This document shows positions 20,830-29,312 of a stretch of DNA of 64,000 bases, piece after piece. Where the stretch lies: positions 1 to 64,000 of the forward strand of contig NZ_QDFI01000013.1 of the NCBI RefSeq assembly GCF_003254465.1, given 5' to 3'. Source of the DNA: Meridianimarinicoccus zhengii. Its GTDB lineage: Bacteria > Pseudomonadota > Alphaproteobacteria > Rhodobacterales > Rhodobacteraceae. Position numbers and translations under genes: made by a program. The notes below the pieces were generated by a model. The model did not search any database, had not been told where the DNA came from, and worked only from the letters and a program-made list of their open reading frames with translations. The first letter of the stretch is position 1; every line of letters begins with the position of its first letter.

Positions 20830-21745
20830 CCGGCGCGCCACCGCGCCCGAAATCCGGTGCGGCAGTATCCTGCCCCGCCTCGATGATGCCGCGGCGGATC
20901 GCGCGGGTCCGGGTGAAATAGGCGTGCAGGTGGTCGCCATCGCCCGTGCGGATCGCCCGCTGCAACGCGAACAGCTCTTCCGTGAAACGCCCGAGGATCT
21001 CCAGCGTCGCCTCGCGGTTGTTCAGGAACACGTCGCGCCACATGGTCGGGTCGGATGCCGCGATACGGGTGAAGTCGCGGAAGCCCGCGGCGGAGTATTT
21101 CACCACCTCGCTGTCGGTCACGCGGCGCAGGTCGTCGGCCACGCCCACCATCGTGTAGGCGATCAGGTGCGGTGCATGGCTCGTCACGGCGAGGACGAGA
21201 TCATGATGATCCGCGTCCATCTCGTCAACATTGGCGCCCATCCCTTCCCACAGCGCGCGCAGCCGGCCGGTGGCGGCCGGGTCGGTCCCGTCAACAGGCA
21301 CGAGCAGGCACCAGCGATTGTCGAAGAGCGACGCGAAACCCGAGCGCGGCCCGGAATGTTCGGTGCCCGCCAGCGGATGCGCGGGGACGAAATGGACACC
21401 GTCGGGCAGATGGGGTGCGACGGCGTCGATCACCGACCGCTTGACCGAGCCCACATCGCTGACTGTCGCCCCCGGTGCGAGATGCGGTGCAATCTCTGCG
21501 GCCAGCGGACCCATCGCCCCCACGGGCACGCATAGCACCACGAGATCCGCCCCCGCGACTGCCTCGGCCGCGGTGTCCGTCACGCGGTCGCACAGCCCAT
21601 CGGCGCGCGCGATCTCGCGTGTCTCGGGCGTGCGGGCGGTGCCCACGATCTCGCCCGCCAGGCCGCCGCGCCGAATGGCATGGGCCATGGACGACGCGAT
21701 CAGCCCCAGCCCGATCAGCGCCACGCGGTTGTAGATCACGCTCAT
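20774..21745 (-). CDS. prephenate/arogenate dehydrogenase family protein
   Basis: 323 aa, NAD-dependent step of tyrosine synthesis. An N-terminal Rossmann motif ([12 protein letters not shown]), [11 protein letters not shown], and the substrate block [13 protein letters not shown] followed by [10 protein letters not shown] are all typical of TyrA/TyrC. The C-terminal 25 residues are an Ala/Pro-rich tail encoded in the region that overlaps the facing gene. The start overlaps the hisC stop by 4 bp. HisC-family enzymes often double as aromatic aminotransferases, so the pair can complete tyrosine and phenylalanine synthesis. Confidence 0.9.
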   Translation of the reverse strand: MSVIYNRVALIGLGLIASSMAHAIRRGGLAGEIVGTARTPETREIARADGLCDRVTDTAAEAVAGADLVVLCVPVGAMGPLAAEIAPHLAPGATVSDVGSVKRSVIDAVAPHLPDGVHFVPAHPLAGTEHSGPRSGFASLFDNRWCLLVPVDGTDPAATGRLRALWEGMGANVDEMDADHHDLVLAVTSHAPHLIAYTMVGVADDLRRVTDSEVVKYSAAGFRDFTRIAASDPTMWRDVFLNNREATLEILGRFTEELFALQRAIRTGDGDHLHAYFTRTRAIRRGIIEAGQDTAAPDFGRGGAPVSAAPAAAPVPAAKARQG

Positions 21746-22830
21746 GCGACCCTCGCGCAGAACTCGGCCATCGCGGCAACGACCCGCGCGCAGGCATCGT
21801 CATCGCCCACGGTGATACGCAGGCAATGCGGCAGGCCGTAGCTGCCGACGCGCCGCACGATAAGGCCGCGAGATTGCAGGTGCAGGTCGCAGGCCTCGGC
21901 CTCTGCCGTGTCGGCAAAGCGCGCCAGCACGAAATTGGCCTGCGACGTGTCCGAGGGAATACCGAGCGCGGCAAGGTCATGGGCCAGCCGGTCGCGCAGA
22001 CGCGCGTTTTCGACCCGGCAATGCTCGGCATAAGCCGTGTCACGCACCGCGGCCTCGGCGGCATCCAGCTGGGTCTGGGACAGGTTGAACGGACCGCGCA
22101 CCCGGTTGAGCACGTCGATGATGGCGCGCGGCCCGTAGCCCCAGCCGATGCGCAACCCGCCCAGACCGTAGAGCTTGGAAAACGTTCGCGTCATGACAAC
22201 GTTATCGCGCGTGGTGGCCAGCCCCGCCCCGCCGTCATACCCGTCCACGTATTCCGCATAGGCCCCGTCGATCACGAGGATCGCTTGCTGCGGCAAGCCG
22301 TCTGCCAGCCGGGCAAGGTCGTTGCCCCCGATCATGGTCCCCGTGGGGTTGTTCGGATTGGCGAGGAACACGAGCCGCGTGCGGTCGGTACAGGCGGCAA
22401 CGATCGCGTCGACATCGGCGGTGCGTTCGCGTTCGCGCACCACCACGGGCGTGGCCCCCGCCGCACGGGCGGAGATCGCATACATCAGGAAGCCGTGCTC
22501 GGTGTGCAGCACCTCGTCGCCCGGCCCGGCATAGGCTTGGCAGAGAAATGTGATGATCTCGTCGCTGCCCACGCCGCAGATGATCCGGTCGGGATCGAGC
22601 CCGTGCACCGCGCCGATTGCCGCGCGCAGGCTAGCATGGTCGGTCGGCGGATAGCGGTGCAGACTGCCGAGCGACGCCTGTGCCGCTTCGATCGCGCGGG
22701 GCGACGGGCCGAACGGGTTCTCGTTCGACGACAGCTTCACGACGTCCGCGACGCCGTCGAGCTTCGCCTTCCCGCCGACATATAGCGCGATATCCATGAT
22801 GCCGGGCTGGGGGGTGATGGCGCGTGTCAT
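21742..22830 (-). CDS. hisC: histidinol-phosphate / aromatic aminotransferase
   Basis: PLP enzyme of 362 aa, fold type [14 protein letters not shown] at the start, NPNNPTG near residue 160, and [17 protein letters not shown] with the PLP Lys at residue 219. Start at 22830 ([10 protein letters not shown]) with AGGAG 8 bases upstream; the longer frame upstream lacks a site. Coupled to the dehydrogenase by ATGA. Its neighbour argues for a role with aromatic amino acids as well as histidine. Confidence 0.92.
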   Translation of the reverse strand: MTRAITPQPGIMDIALYVGGKAKLDGVADVVKLSSNENPFGPSPRAIEAAQASLGSLHRYPPTDHASLRAAIGAVHGLDPDRIICGVGSDEIITFLCQAYAGPGDEVLHTEHGFLMYAISARAAGATPVVVRERERTADVDAIVAACTDRTRLVFLANPNNPTGTMIGGNDLARLADGLPQQAILVIDGAYAEYVDGYDGGAGLATTRDNVVMTRTFSKLYGLGGLRIGWGYGPRAIIDVLNRVRGPFNLSQTQLDAAEAAVRDTAYAEHCRVENARLRDRLAHDLAALGIPSDTSQANFVLARFADTAEAEACDLHLQSRGLIVRRVGSYGLPHCLRITVGDDDACARVVAAMAEFCARVA

Positions 22831-22895
22831 GGCAACTCCTGCTGTGCTGCCGGTGTAGCGGGGGGTGCGGCGCAGATCCAGCCGCGCCGAGTCGT

Positions 22896-22927
22896 GAAAA
22901 AGGCCGCAGCCGGTTGCCCGGCGCGGC
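22896..22927 (-). terminator. rpsD terminator
   Basis: Leftward: GGCCGC-G-CCGG, GCAA loop, CCGG-CT-GCGGCC, then TTTTT. It lies 27 bases past the rpsD stop and before the hisC start region. Confidence 0.88.
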
Positions 22928-22954
22928 CCCTTCGGATGGCGCTGGACGAACGGA

Positions 22955-23575
22955 TTAGTTCTGCGCGTAATATTCGATGACGAGGTTCGGTTCCATCTGA
23001 ACCGCGAACGGCACGTCGCCAAGACCGGGACGGCGCACGAAGGTCGCGGTCATCTTGGAGTGGTCGGCCTCGATGTAGTCGGGCACGTCGCGTTCCGACA
23101 GGCCCACGGCTTCGAGCACGACCGCGAGTTGCTTGGATTTCTGGCGCACCTCGACGATATCGCCTTCCTGCACGCGGTAGGACGGGATGTTCACCCGCTT
23201 GCCGTTCACCAGCACATGGCCATGGTTCACGAACTGGCGCGCGGCGAAGACGGTCGGCACGAACTTGGCGCGGTAGACAACCGCGTCCAGGCGGCTTTCC
23301 AGCAGGCCGATCAGCAATTCACCGGTGTCGCCGCGCACCCGTTCGGCTTCGGCGAAGATCTTGCGGAACTGCTTTTCCGTCAGGTCGCCGTAATGGCCCT
23401 TCAGCTTCTGCTTAGCGCGCAGCTGCAGGCCGAAATCGGAAATCTTGCCCTTGCGGCGCTGGCCGTGCTGGCCGGGGCCGTATTCGCGGCGGTTCACAGG
23501 GCTCTTGGCGCGTCCCCAGATGTTCTCGCCCATGCGGCGGTCGATCTTGTACTTGGCAGCAGTGCGTTTGGTCAC
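22955..23575 (-). CDS. rpsD: 30S ribosomal protein S4
   Basis: 206 aa, primary 16S rRNA binder and assembly initiator. N-terminus [20 protein letters not shown] and the S4 domain block [30 protein letters not shown] are diagnostic. The start codon is GTG, with AAGGAG 8 bases upstream. It has a private promoter and terminator, and S4 is often autoregulatory through its leader. Confidence 0.98.
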   Translation of the reverse strand: MTKRTAAKYKIDRRMGENIWGRAKSPVNRREYGPGQHGQRRKGKISDFGLQLRAKQKLKGHYGDLTEKQFRKIFAEAERVRGDTGELLIGLLESRLDAVVYRAKFVPTVFAARQFVNHGHVLVNGKRVNIPSYRVQEGDIVEVRQKSKQLAVVLEAVGLSERDVPDYIEADHSKMTATFVRRPGLGDVPFAVQMEPNLVIEYYAQN

Positions 23576-23734
23576 TGGCTGATCTCCTTCTGACGGGGGT
23601 TGGATTCCCCTATTGCATGAAGGGCGTTGTCCTCTGCCGCGCCGGGTCCCGAAACCGGAAAACCGCCTTGGCCGACAGGCATCCCCTTGCGGGGGCCACC
23701 AACACCAATTTCGCCGGCTGGGCCGGAGACCGTG

Positions 23735-23763
23735 CGCTTAGACAGGGTTCAGGCGGGTGTCAA
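23735..23763 (-). promoter_or_regulatory. rpsD promoter
   Basis: Leftward consensus -35 TTGACA (23758-23763), 17-base spacer, -10 TAAGCG (23735-23740). The predicted start, about 23728, gives a leader of about 150 bases. That leader holds a CCCC-GCAA-GGGG hairpin at 23683-23694. Confidence 0.72.
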
Positions 23764-23774
23764 GTGCGGCGGCG

Positions 23775-24620
23775 TCAGACATCCTCCCGCAGGATGGTGA
23801 TCACGACCCGGCTGTTGCGCAGGGCCATCGGGTTGTCCGGATCGGCCGGGCGCCGGTCGGCGTAGCCCGTGATCCGCAGGATGCGCGCAGGATCGAGCCC
23901 CACCCGTTCCAGCCGCGCCTGCACGGCGCCCGCCCGCGCGGTCGTATCGGCCCAGACCGGATTCTCGGCCACGACCAGCGGACGCGCCGGCAGATGCGCC
24001 TCGACCGACACCTGGTTCGTCACCATGTCCAGCACGTTGTCGACCACCCGCAGCGTGGAATCCAGCCGCGGCGTGATGGCACCTGTCGCGGGGTCGAATA
24101 TCCGTGCCTCGGGCAGGTCGAATATGTCGATCTCAAGCCCCATGTCCGACACGCGCGTGACCACATGGGGCATGTCCGCCAGTTCGGCCATGCTTTCGCC
24201 GCTGCGCGCCGCCAGAACGCGCATGAGATCGCGCACCACGGCCTCCGGGTTGTCGGAACTGCGCAACTCGCCTTCCTCGCCCTCGCTGCCATTGGCCTGC
24301 TGCTGTTCGGCGGGCAGCAGCATCGTGGCCCCGGTGCCATTCTGGGCCAGCACGTCCTCGGCGAAGACGCTGTCGCCCCAGAACGATCCCTCCCCCCCGC
24401 CGGACACGCGATTGATGGGAATCACCGGCGAGAAATAGTCGGCCAGCCCCTTGCGCTGCTTTTCAGTCGTCGCGTTCAGGAGCCACATCAGCAGGAAGAA
24501 CGCCATCATGGCGGTCACGAAGTCCGCATAGGCGACCTTCCACGCGCCGCCGTGATGGCCGTGGGCCGCCTCGTACCGCTTCTTCTTGATGATGATGGGC
24601 GCAAGAGGTTCGTTCGACAT
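23775..24620 (-). CDS. motB: flagellar motor stator protein MotB
   Basis: 281 aa. The N-terminus HHGGAWKVAYADFVTAMMAFFLLMWLL holds the single membrane helix and the proton-carrying Asp33. The TEKQRKGLADYFSP plug helix follows. The C-terminal OmpA-like domain ends with TGYADRRP and RNSRVVITI. Start at 24620 (MSNEPLAP). No motA or other flagellar gene is in the window, so it is an orphan here. It is distinct from the larger OmpA-like stator at 16132. Confidence 0.92.
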   Translation of the reverse strand: MSNEPLAPIIIKKKRYEAAHGHHGGAWKVAYADFVTAMMAFFLLMWLLNATTEKQRKGLADYFSPVIPINRVSGGGEGSFWGDSVFAEDVLAQNGTGATMLLPAEQQQANGSEGEEGELRSSDNPEAVVRDLMRVLAARSGESMAELADMPHVVTRVSDMGLEIDIFDLPEARIFDPATGAITPRLDSTLRVVDNVLDMVTNQVSVEAHLPARPLVVAENPVWADTTARAGAVQARLERVGLDPARILRITGYADRRPADPDNPMALRNSRVVITILREDV

Positions 24621-24747
24621 GGGCTGAGTCCCGATTGATACACGCCCCAACCCCTAGCGCCGCAGGGGTGAAGGCAGGATTAAGGCGTGCCCCTTGCGCG
24701 GCCCCGCCCTGCTTGGCACAACCGCGCCAACCCGCGAAAGGTTGCCC

Positions 24748-25311
24748 ATGCACCGGCACTATTTCTTCGGCTACGGCTCGCTCGTGAACACGCGCACCCA
24801 TGCCTATCCCGACGCACGCCGCGCGCGGCTGGCAGGCTGGCGGCGGGTGTGGCGCGGCACGCCGCTGGCCCCGCAGGCTTTCCTGTCGGTCGAACCCGCC
24901 GGGGCCGAAATCCACGGGCTGGTCGCCGCGGTGCCGGATGCGGACTGGGCCGCGCTCGACGCCCGCGAACACGGGTATGACCGGCAGGGCGTGGTCAGCG
25001 GGATCACCCATGACCTGCCCGACCACGCGGCGGTGCAGGTCTATGCCGTGCCCGACCGCAACCACCTGCCCGCTGACCGCAGCCCGATCCTGCTGAGCTA
25101 TCTCGACGTGGTGGTGCAGGGGTTCCTGCACCAGTTCGGGCAGGACGGCGCGGCGCATTTCTTCGAAACAACCGCCGGATGGGACCGGCCCGTGATCGAT
25201 GATCGCACGTCGCCGCTATACCCGCGCCACCAGACCCTGACGGCGGCGGAGCGTGCCATGGTGGATCGCCACCTCGCCGCGCTGCCCGTGACGATCGCGC
25301 CCCCAGGTTAG
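24748..25311 (+). CDS. gamma-glutamylcyclotransferase (AIG2-like) family protein
   Basis: 187 aa. FFGYGSLVN at residues 5-13 is the AIG2/BtrG fold substrate loop, and LDAREHGYDRQ carries the conserved acid. The remainder resembles small gamma-glutamylamine cyclotransferase-like proteins, but the substrate is not determinable. The ATG at 24748 is chosen for GAAAGG upstream. Its TAG interlocks with the gltX TAA on the other strand (25308-25311). Confidence 0.78.
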   Translation: MHRHYFFGYGSLVNTRTHAYPDARRARLAGWRRVWRGTPLAPQAFLSVEPAGAEIHGLVAAVPDADWAALDAREHGYDRQGVVSGITHDLPDHAAVQVYAVPDRNHLPADRSPILLSYLDVVVQGFLHQFGQDGAAHFFETTAGWDRPVIDDRTSPLYPRHQTLTAAERAMVDRHLAALPVTIAPPG

Positions 25312-26636
25312 TCCGGCAGGCGCGGCTTGACTTGCAGCAATGGCAGGAAATCGGCCATCTCGGGGCCGCGTTCGCGCCCGGTCACGGCCTTGCGCAGCGG
25401 CATGAACAGTGCGCGCCCCTTGCGGCCCGTCGCGTCCTTCACGGCCGCCGTCCATGTCGCCCAAGTTTCGCCATCATAGGGCGGGTCGGGCAGCAGCGCG
25501 AAGGCTTCCGCCACGAAATCGGCGTCCTCGGGCGCGACAAGCGGGTCCGGACCATGGGCGACGACCTGCCACCACGGGGCGATGTCGTGCCGGGTGGTGA
25601 TGTTCTCGCGCACAACGGTCCAGAAGGCCGGCTGCAGATCAGCCGGTACGCCCGCGGCGTCGAGATCCGCGGCGACTGCCGCCACGTCGCGGGACGCAAG
25701 ATCGCGGGCGGTCAAGGGGAACAGGTCGTTCTCGTCGAACTTGGTCGGCGCCGAACCGAAACGCGCCAGATCGAACCCCTCGACAAGATCGTCCACCGAG
25801 CCGCGCATCTCCACCGGGTCCGCGGAACCGAGCCGCGCCATGAGGGACAGGAGCGCCATCGGCTCTACCCCACCCGCGCGCAGGTCGCGCAGGGACAGGG
25901 TGCCGAGCCGCTTCGACAGCGCCTCCCCCTGCGGGCCGGTCAGCAGAGAATGATGGGCAAAGGCGGGCACGGCGCCCCCCAGCGCTTCGATCATCTGGAT
26001 CTGCGTCGCTGTGTTGGTCACATGGTCAGAGCCGCGCACCACATGCGTGACACCCATGTCGGTATCGTCCACGACCGACGCGAGCGTGTACAGCACCTGC
26101 CCGTCACCGCGGATCAACACCGGGTCCGACACGCTGGCGGCATCGATGGACAGATCCCCGAGGATGCCATCGGTCCATTCGATCCGGCTTTGGTCCAGCT
26201 TGAACCGCCAGTGCCCGGGCCCGCGTTCCGCGCGCAGCCGGTCGCGGTCGGCCTCCGACAGGTCCAGAGCCGCGCGGTCATAGACGGGCGGGCGACCCAT
26301 GTTCAGCTGTTTCTTACGCTTCAGGTCCAGTTCGGTCGGCGTTTCGAAACACTCGTAAAACCGCCCCATCCCGCGCAAGTGATCCGCCGCCTCGGCATAG
26401 CGGTCGAGCCGCTCGGACTGCCGTTCCACGCGGTCCCAGTGCAGGCCCAGCCAGTCGAGATCTTCCTTGATCGCATCGACATACGCCTCCTTCGACCGCT
26501 CCGGGTCGGTGTCGTCAATGCGCAGGATGAATGTCCCGCCCGCCTTGCGCGCGATAAGGTAATTGAACAGCGCCGTGCGCAAGTTGCCGACATGGATATA
26601 CCCGGTGGGCGACGGGGCGAAACGGGTGATGGTCAT
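25308..26636 (-). CDS. gltX: glutamate--tRNA ligase
   Basis: 442 aa, class Ia synthetase. FAPSPTGYIHVGNLRTALFN carries the HIGH-type motif as YIHVGN, and the KMSKS-type motif is ALSKRLG. The anticodon-binding part follows. It is shorter than the 465-470 aa usual for GluRS and lacks a zinc-binding Cys set. Alphaproteobacteria often carry two GltX proteins, and this may be the non-canonical copy. AGGAG lies before the ATG. Divergent from the small metallopeptidase. Confidence 0.92.
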   Translation of the reverse strand: MTITRFAPSPTGYIHVGNLRTALFNYLIARKAGGTFILRIDDTDPERSKEAYVDAIKEDLDWLGLHWDRVERQSERLDRYAEAADHLRGMGRFYECFETPTELDLKRKKQLNMGRPPVYDRAALDLSEADRDRLRAERGPGHWRFKLDQSRIEWTDGILGDLSIDAASVSDPVLIRGDGQVLYTLASVVDDTDMGVTHVVRGSDHVTNTATQIQMIEALGGAVPAFAHHSLLTGPQGEALSKRLGTLSLRDLRAGGVEPMALLSLMARLGSADPVEMRGSVDDLVEGFDLARFGSAPTKFDENDLFPLTARDLASRDVAAVAADLDAAGVPADLQPAFWTVVRENITTRHDIAPWWQVVAHGPDPLVAPEDADFVAEAFALLPDPPYDGETWATWTAAVKDATGRKGRALFMPLRKAVTGRERGPEMADFLPLLQVKPRLPD

Positions 26637-26693
26637 GGGCGTCTCCTTGGCGATGCGTCTTTCACAGGCGCGCGTTCTTGTCCATATGGGGGC

Positions 26694-27104
26694 ATGGCTG
26701 ACGACTGGTCCGACACGATGCCCCCGGATCTCGACACGATCGAGACGCTCGCCCGCGCGGCGCTGGCGAGCCTGCCCGCGCCTTTCGACGCGGCGGCGCG
26801 GGGGGTCGCACTGCGGGTCGAGGATCTCGCAACCGACGACATGCTGGACGATCTCGGGATCGACGATCCCTTCGCGCTCACCGGGCTATATGACGGCATC
26901 CCGCTGACCGAGAAGTCCGTGATGGACCAGCCCGGCCAGCCGGACGTGATCTGGCTCTTTCGCCGGGCGATTCTGGACGAATGGATCGGACGCGGGGATA
27001 TCGCGCTGGGGGATCTGGTGACCCATGTGCTGGTGCACGAGCTGGCGCACCACCTTGGCTGGTCGGACGACGACATCGCCGCGATCGACCGCTGGTGGGA
27101 ATGA
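26694..27104 (+). CDS. minimal Zn-metallopeptidase (MMP-like domain)
   Basis: 136-aa cytoplasmic protein with HVLVHELAHHLGWSDDDI near the C-terminus: the HExxH zinc motif is H115, E116 and H119, with acidic residues close behind. It matches the small predicted Zn-dependent protease group found widely in alphaproteobacteria. The physiological substrate is unknown. It has no clear Shine-Dalgarno, and a TTCACA/CATATG pair ends 5 bases before the ATG, so the mRNA may be leaderless. Confidence 0.82.
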   Translation: MADDWSDTMPPDLDTIETLARAALASLPAPFDAAARGVALRVEDLATDDMLDDLGIDDPFALTGLYDGIPLTEKSVMDQPGQPDVIWLFRRAILDEWIGRGDIALGDLVTHVLVHELAHHLGWSDDDIAAIDRWWE

Positions 27105-27228
27105 CGCCGGGTTGTGCATTCCGGCACAGATCGGGTGCATGATCGATCCGATGGCCACGCGATCGTGCCTCGCCCCGCGCGGACAACGCCTTACCATCAT
27201 GGCGCGACCAACACAGGAGGATCATGAC

Positions 27229-28146
27229 ATGACCACGATCACACGCCGGCAGGCACTGGCCGCCACCGCCGCGATGCCCGCTTCCGCCTGGGCCGGGCGC
27301 GGCTTTGCCGCCGCCGAAATGAAAGGCCCCGCCATGCCCCGCTTCAACCGCTTCACCCTAGGCGGGTTCGAGGTCACGACCCTGCTGGCGGGCACGGCCC
27401 CGCGCGAGGAACCGCAATCGATCTTCGGCATGAACGTGAGCGAAGAGGAATTCGCGGCTGTGTCCGCGGACAATTTCCTTCCGACTGACGTGGCGCAATT
27501 CTTCTTCACGCCCACCGTCGTCAACACGGGGTCGGAACTGATCCTGTTCGACACCGGCCTGAACGCCGCCGCCACGTCCGAGGTGATGGGCGCCGCGGGC
27601 TACACGCCCGACCAGGTGGACACGGTCGTGCTGACCCACATGCACGGCGACCATATCGGGGGCCTGCGCGCCGACAGCGGTGAAACCTTCGCCAATGCAC
27701 GCTACGTTACCGGTGCCGCGGAACACAACCACTGGTCCGGCGCGGGCAACGAAGGGTTCGACACCAATGTGGCCCCGCTGAACGACCGCATGACATTCCT
27801 CGAAGATGGCGGATCGGTGGCATCGGGCGTGACCGCCATGGCCGCCTTCGGGCACACGCCGGGGCACATGACCTACATGCTGGAAAGCGACGGCCAGCAG
27901 CTTCTGGTCGCGGCGGACTTCGCCAACCACTATGTCTGGTCGCTGGGCTATCCCGACTGGGAGGTGCTGTTCGACATGGACAAGGCCGCCGCTGCCGCCA
28001 CGCGCCGCCGCATCCTCGGAATGCTGGCCGCGGACAAGGTGCCGTTCATCGGCTACCACATGCCCTTCCCCGGCATGGGTTTCGTGGAAACCCGCGGCGA
28101 CGGGTTCCGCTACGTACCTGCTAGCTACCAGATGATGCTGGGCTGA
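27229..28146 (+). CDS. Tat-exported metallo-beta-lactamase-fold hydrolase
   Basis: 305 aa. N-terminus TTITRRQALAATAAMPASAWA is a twin-arginine-type signal peptide, so the protein is probably periplasmic. HMHGDHIGG is the MBL metal motif. Later ligands are in FGHTPGHMTYML, VAADFANHYV and IGYHMPFPG. The layout resembles AHL-lactonase-like or aryl-sulfatase-like MBL subfamilies, but substrate is unknown. AGGAGG lies 8 bases upstream of the ATG. It converges on the aspartoacylase-like gene. Confidence 0.85.
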   Translation: MTTITRRQALAATAAMPASAWAGRGFAAAEMKGPAMPRFNRFTLGGFEVTTLLAGTAPREEPQSIFGMNVSEEEFAAVSADNFLPTDVAQFFFTPTVVNTGSELILFDTGLNAAATSEVMGAAGYTPDQVDTVVLTHMHGDHIGGLRADSGETFANARYVTGAAEHNHWSGAGNEGFDTNVAPLNDRMTFLEDGGSVASGVTAMAAFGHTPGHMTYMLESDGQQLLVAADFANHYVWSLGYPDWEVLFDMDKAAAAATRRRILGMLAADKVPFIGYHMPFPGMGFVETRGDGFRYVPASYQMMLG

Positions 28147-28168
28147 ACGGCCCGGAACGGGGACGGGA

Positions 28169-29209
28169 TCAGATGATCTCGTCCTCGTCGAACAGGGTGC
28201 TTTCGTCCATCTGGTTCGCCAGCGCCTCGACCGTCTGTTCGGCAACATCAGCGGACCCGATGGCGGCAAGATGAAAAAGCGCATCGCCCTCGTTCACGAT
28301 GGGCATGATGGCGCGCCCCACGATCACGCCCTTTTCCGGCGCGGTGATCTCGGTTTCCACCTCACCGAACGGGTCAGACACCATCGCCAGCAGGTCGCCC
28401 GCCTGCACCACGTCCCCTTCGGACCGGAACATGCGCAACAGGCCGCCCTGCGGCGCGCGAAGCCATAGGCTCGCCTTGCACAGCATCGGCTGCTTGCGCG
28501 CCTTAGGGACCGACCGCGGCGGGATCATGCCCCGATCCGCAAGAATGCGCAGGATGCCCGTGACCCCCGTACGGACGCCGTACTCGTCGAAGCGCAGGCC
28601 CTCCCCCGCCTCGTAAAGCAGGATGCCGATGTCGCGGTCTTGGGCGGCCATGCGCAGACTGCCGTCGCGCAGTTTCGATCGCAGCACCACGGGCGCGCCG
28701 AACAGCATCGCCAGCCGCATCAGCTCCGGCTGGTCCGGGGCCACGCGTACCTGCGGCAGGTTGGTGCGGTTCACCGCCGCCGAATGCAGGTCGATCCCCA
28801 GATCGCAGCGTTCCACGACCTCGGACAGGAGCAGATGCGCCAGCCTCGCGGCAAGTGAGCCGCCGGGCGAGCCGGGAAAACAGCGGTTGAGATCGCGCCG
28901 GTCGGGCAGGTAACGCGAATGGTTCATGAAACCGTAAGCGTTGACGATGGGCACCGCGATCAGCGTCCCCGACAGGCCGTCAAGCCGTGGAAGCGCCAGC
29001 AGACGGCGCACGATCTCCACCCCGATCACCTCGTCGCCATGGATGCCCGCGGTGATGCAGACCACCGGGCCGGGCTTGCGGCCATGGATGACATGGGCGG
29101 ACATCGTGACCGGCGTGTGGTCGCTCAGCACGCTGACGGGCATGTTGATGGTGCGCCGCTTGCCGGGCGCGACCAACTGCCCGCCGATGGCAAAGGCGGT
29201 GCGCGTCAT
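28169..29209 (-). CDS. succinylglutamate desuccinylase/aspartoacylase family hydrolase
   Basis: 346-aa zinc carboxypeptidase-like protein. Metal and catalytic motifs: TAGIHGDEVIG (His and Glu ligands), NSYGFM-like NAYGFMNHSR, DRRDLNRCFPG and DLHSAAVNR. A C-terminal beta domain (EGDVVQAGDLLAMVSDPFG) resembles the barrel of the family. The last residues are very acidic (DESTLFDEDEII). The ATG at 29209 begins MTRTAFAIGG. Substrate is unknown. Transcribed in the same direction as rhlE, separated by a strong palindrome. Confidence 0.86.
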   Translation of the reverse strand: MTRTAFAIGGQLVAPGKRRTINMPVSVLSDHTPVTMSAHVIHGRKPGPVVCITAGIHGDEVIGVEIVRRLLALPRLDGLSGTLIAVPIVNAYGFMNHSRYLPDRRDLNRCFPGSPGGSLAARLAHLLLSEVVERCDLGIDLHSAAVNRTNLPQVRVAPDQPELMRLAMLFGAPVVLRSKLRDGSLRMAAQDRDIGILLYEAGEGLRFDEYGVRTGVTGILRILADRGMIPPRSVPKARKQPMLCKASLWLRAPQGGLLRMFRSEGDVVQAGDLLAMVSDPFGEVETEITAPEKGVIVGRAIMPIVNEGDALFHLAAIGSADVAEQTVEALANQMDESTLFDEDEII

Positions 29210-29270
29210 GGGCGGGCCGCGGAGAACAGGATCATGCAAACGGTTCCGAAGGACGGATAACCCGAGAGGT

Positions 29271-29299
29271 TGCACCGCGCCGCGCGCGGCGCAAGTGCA
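29271..29299. repeat. nested palindrome between rhlE and the desuccinylase-like gene
   Basis: GCGCCGCGCGCGGCGC (29277-29292) is a perfect palindrome, flanked by TGCAC (29271-29275) and GTGCA (29295-29299). It could fold into a long hairpin at the rhlE mRNA end, but there is no T-run on either side. Confidence 0.6.
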
Positions 29300-29312
29300 G
29301 GGCCGCGCCAGT

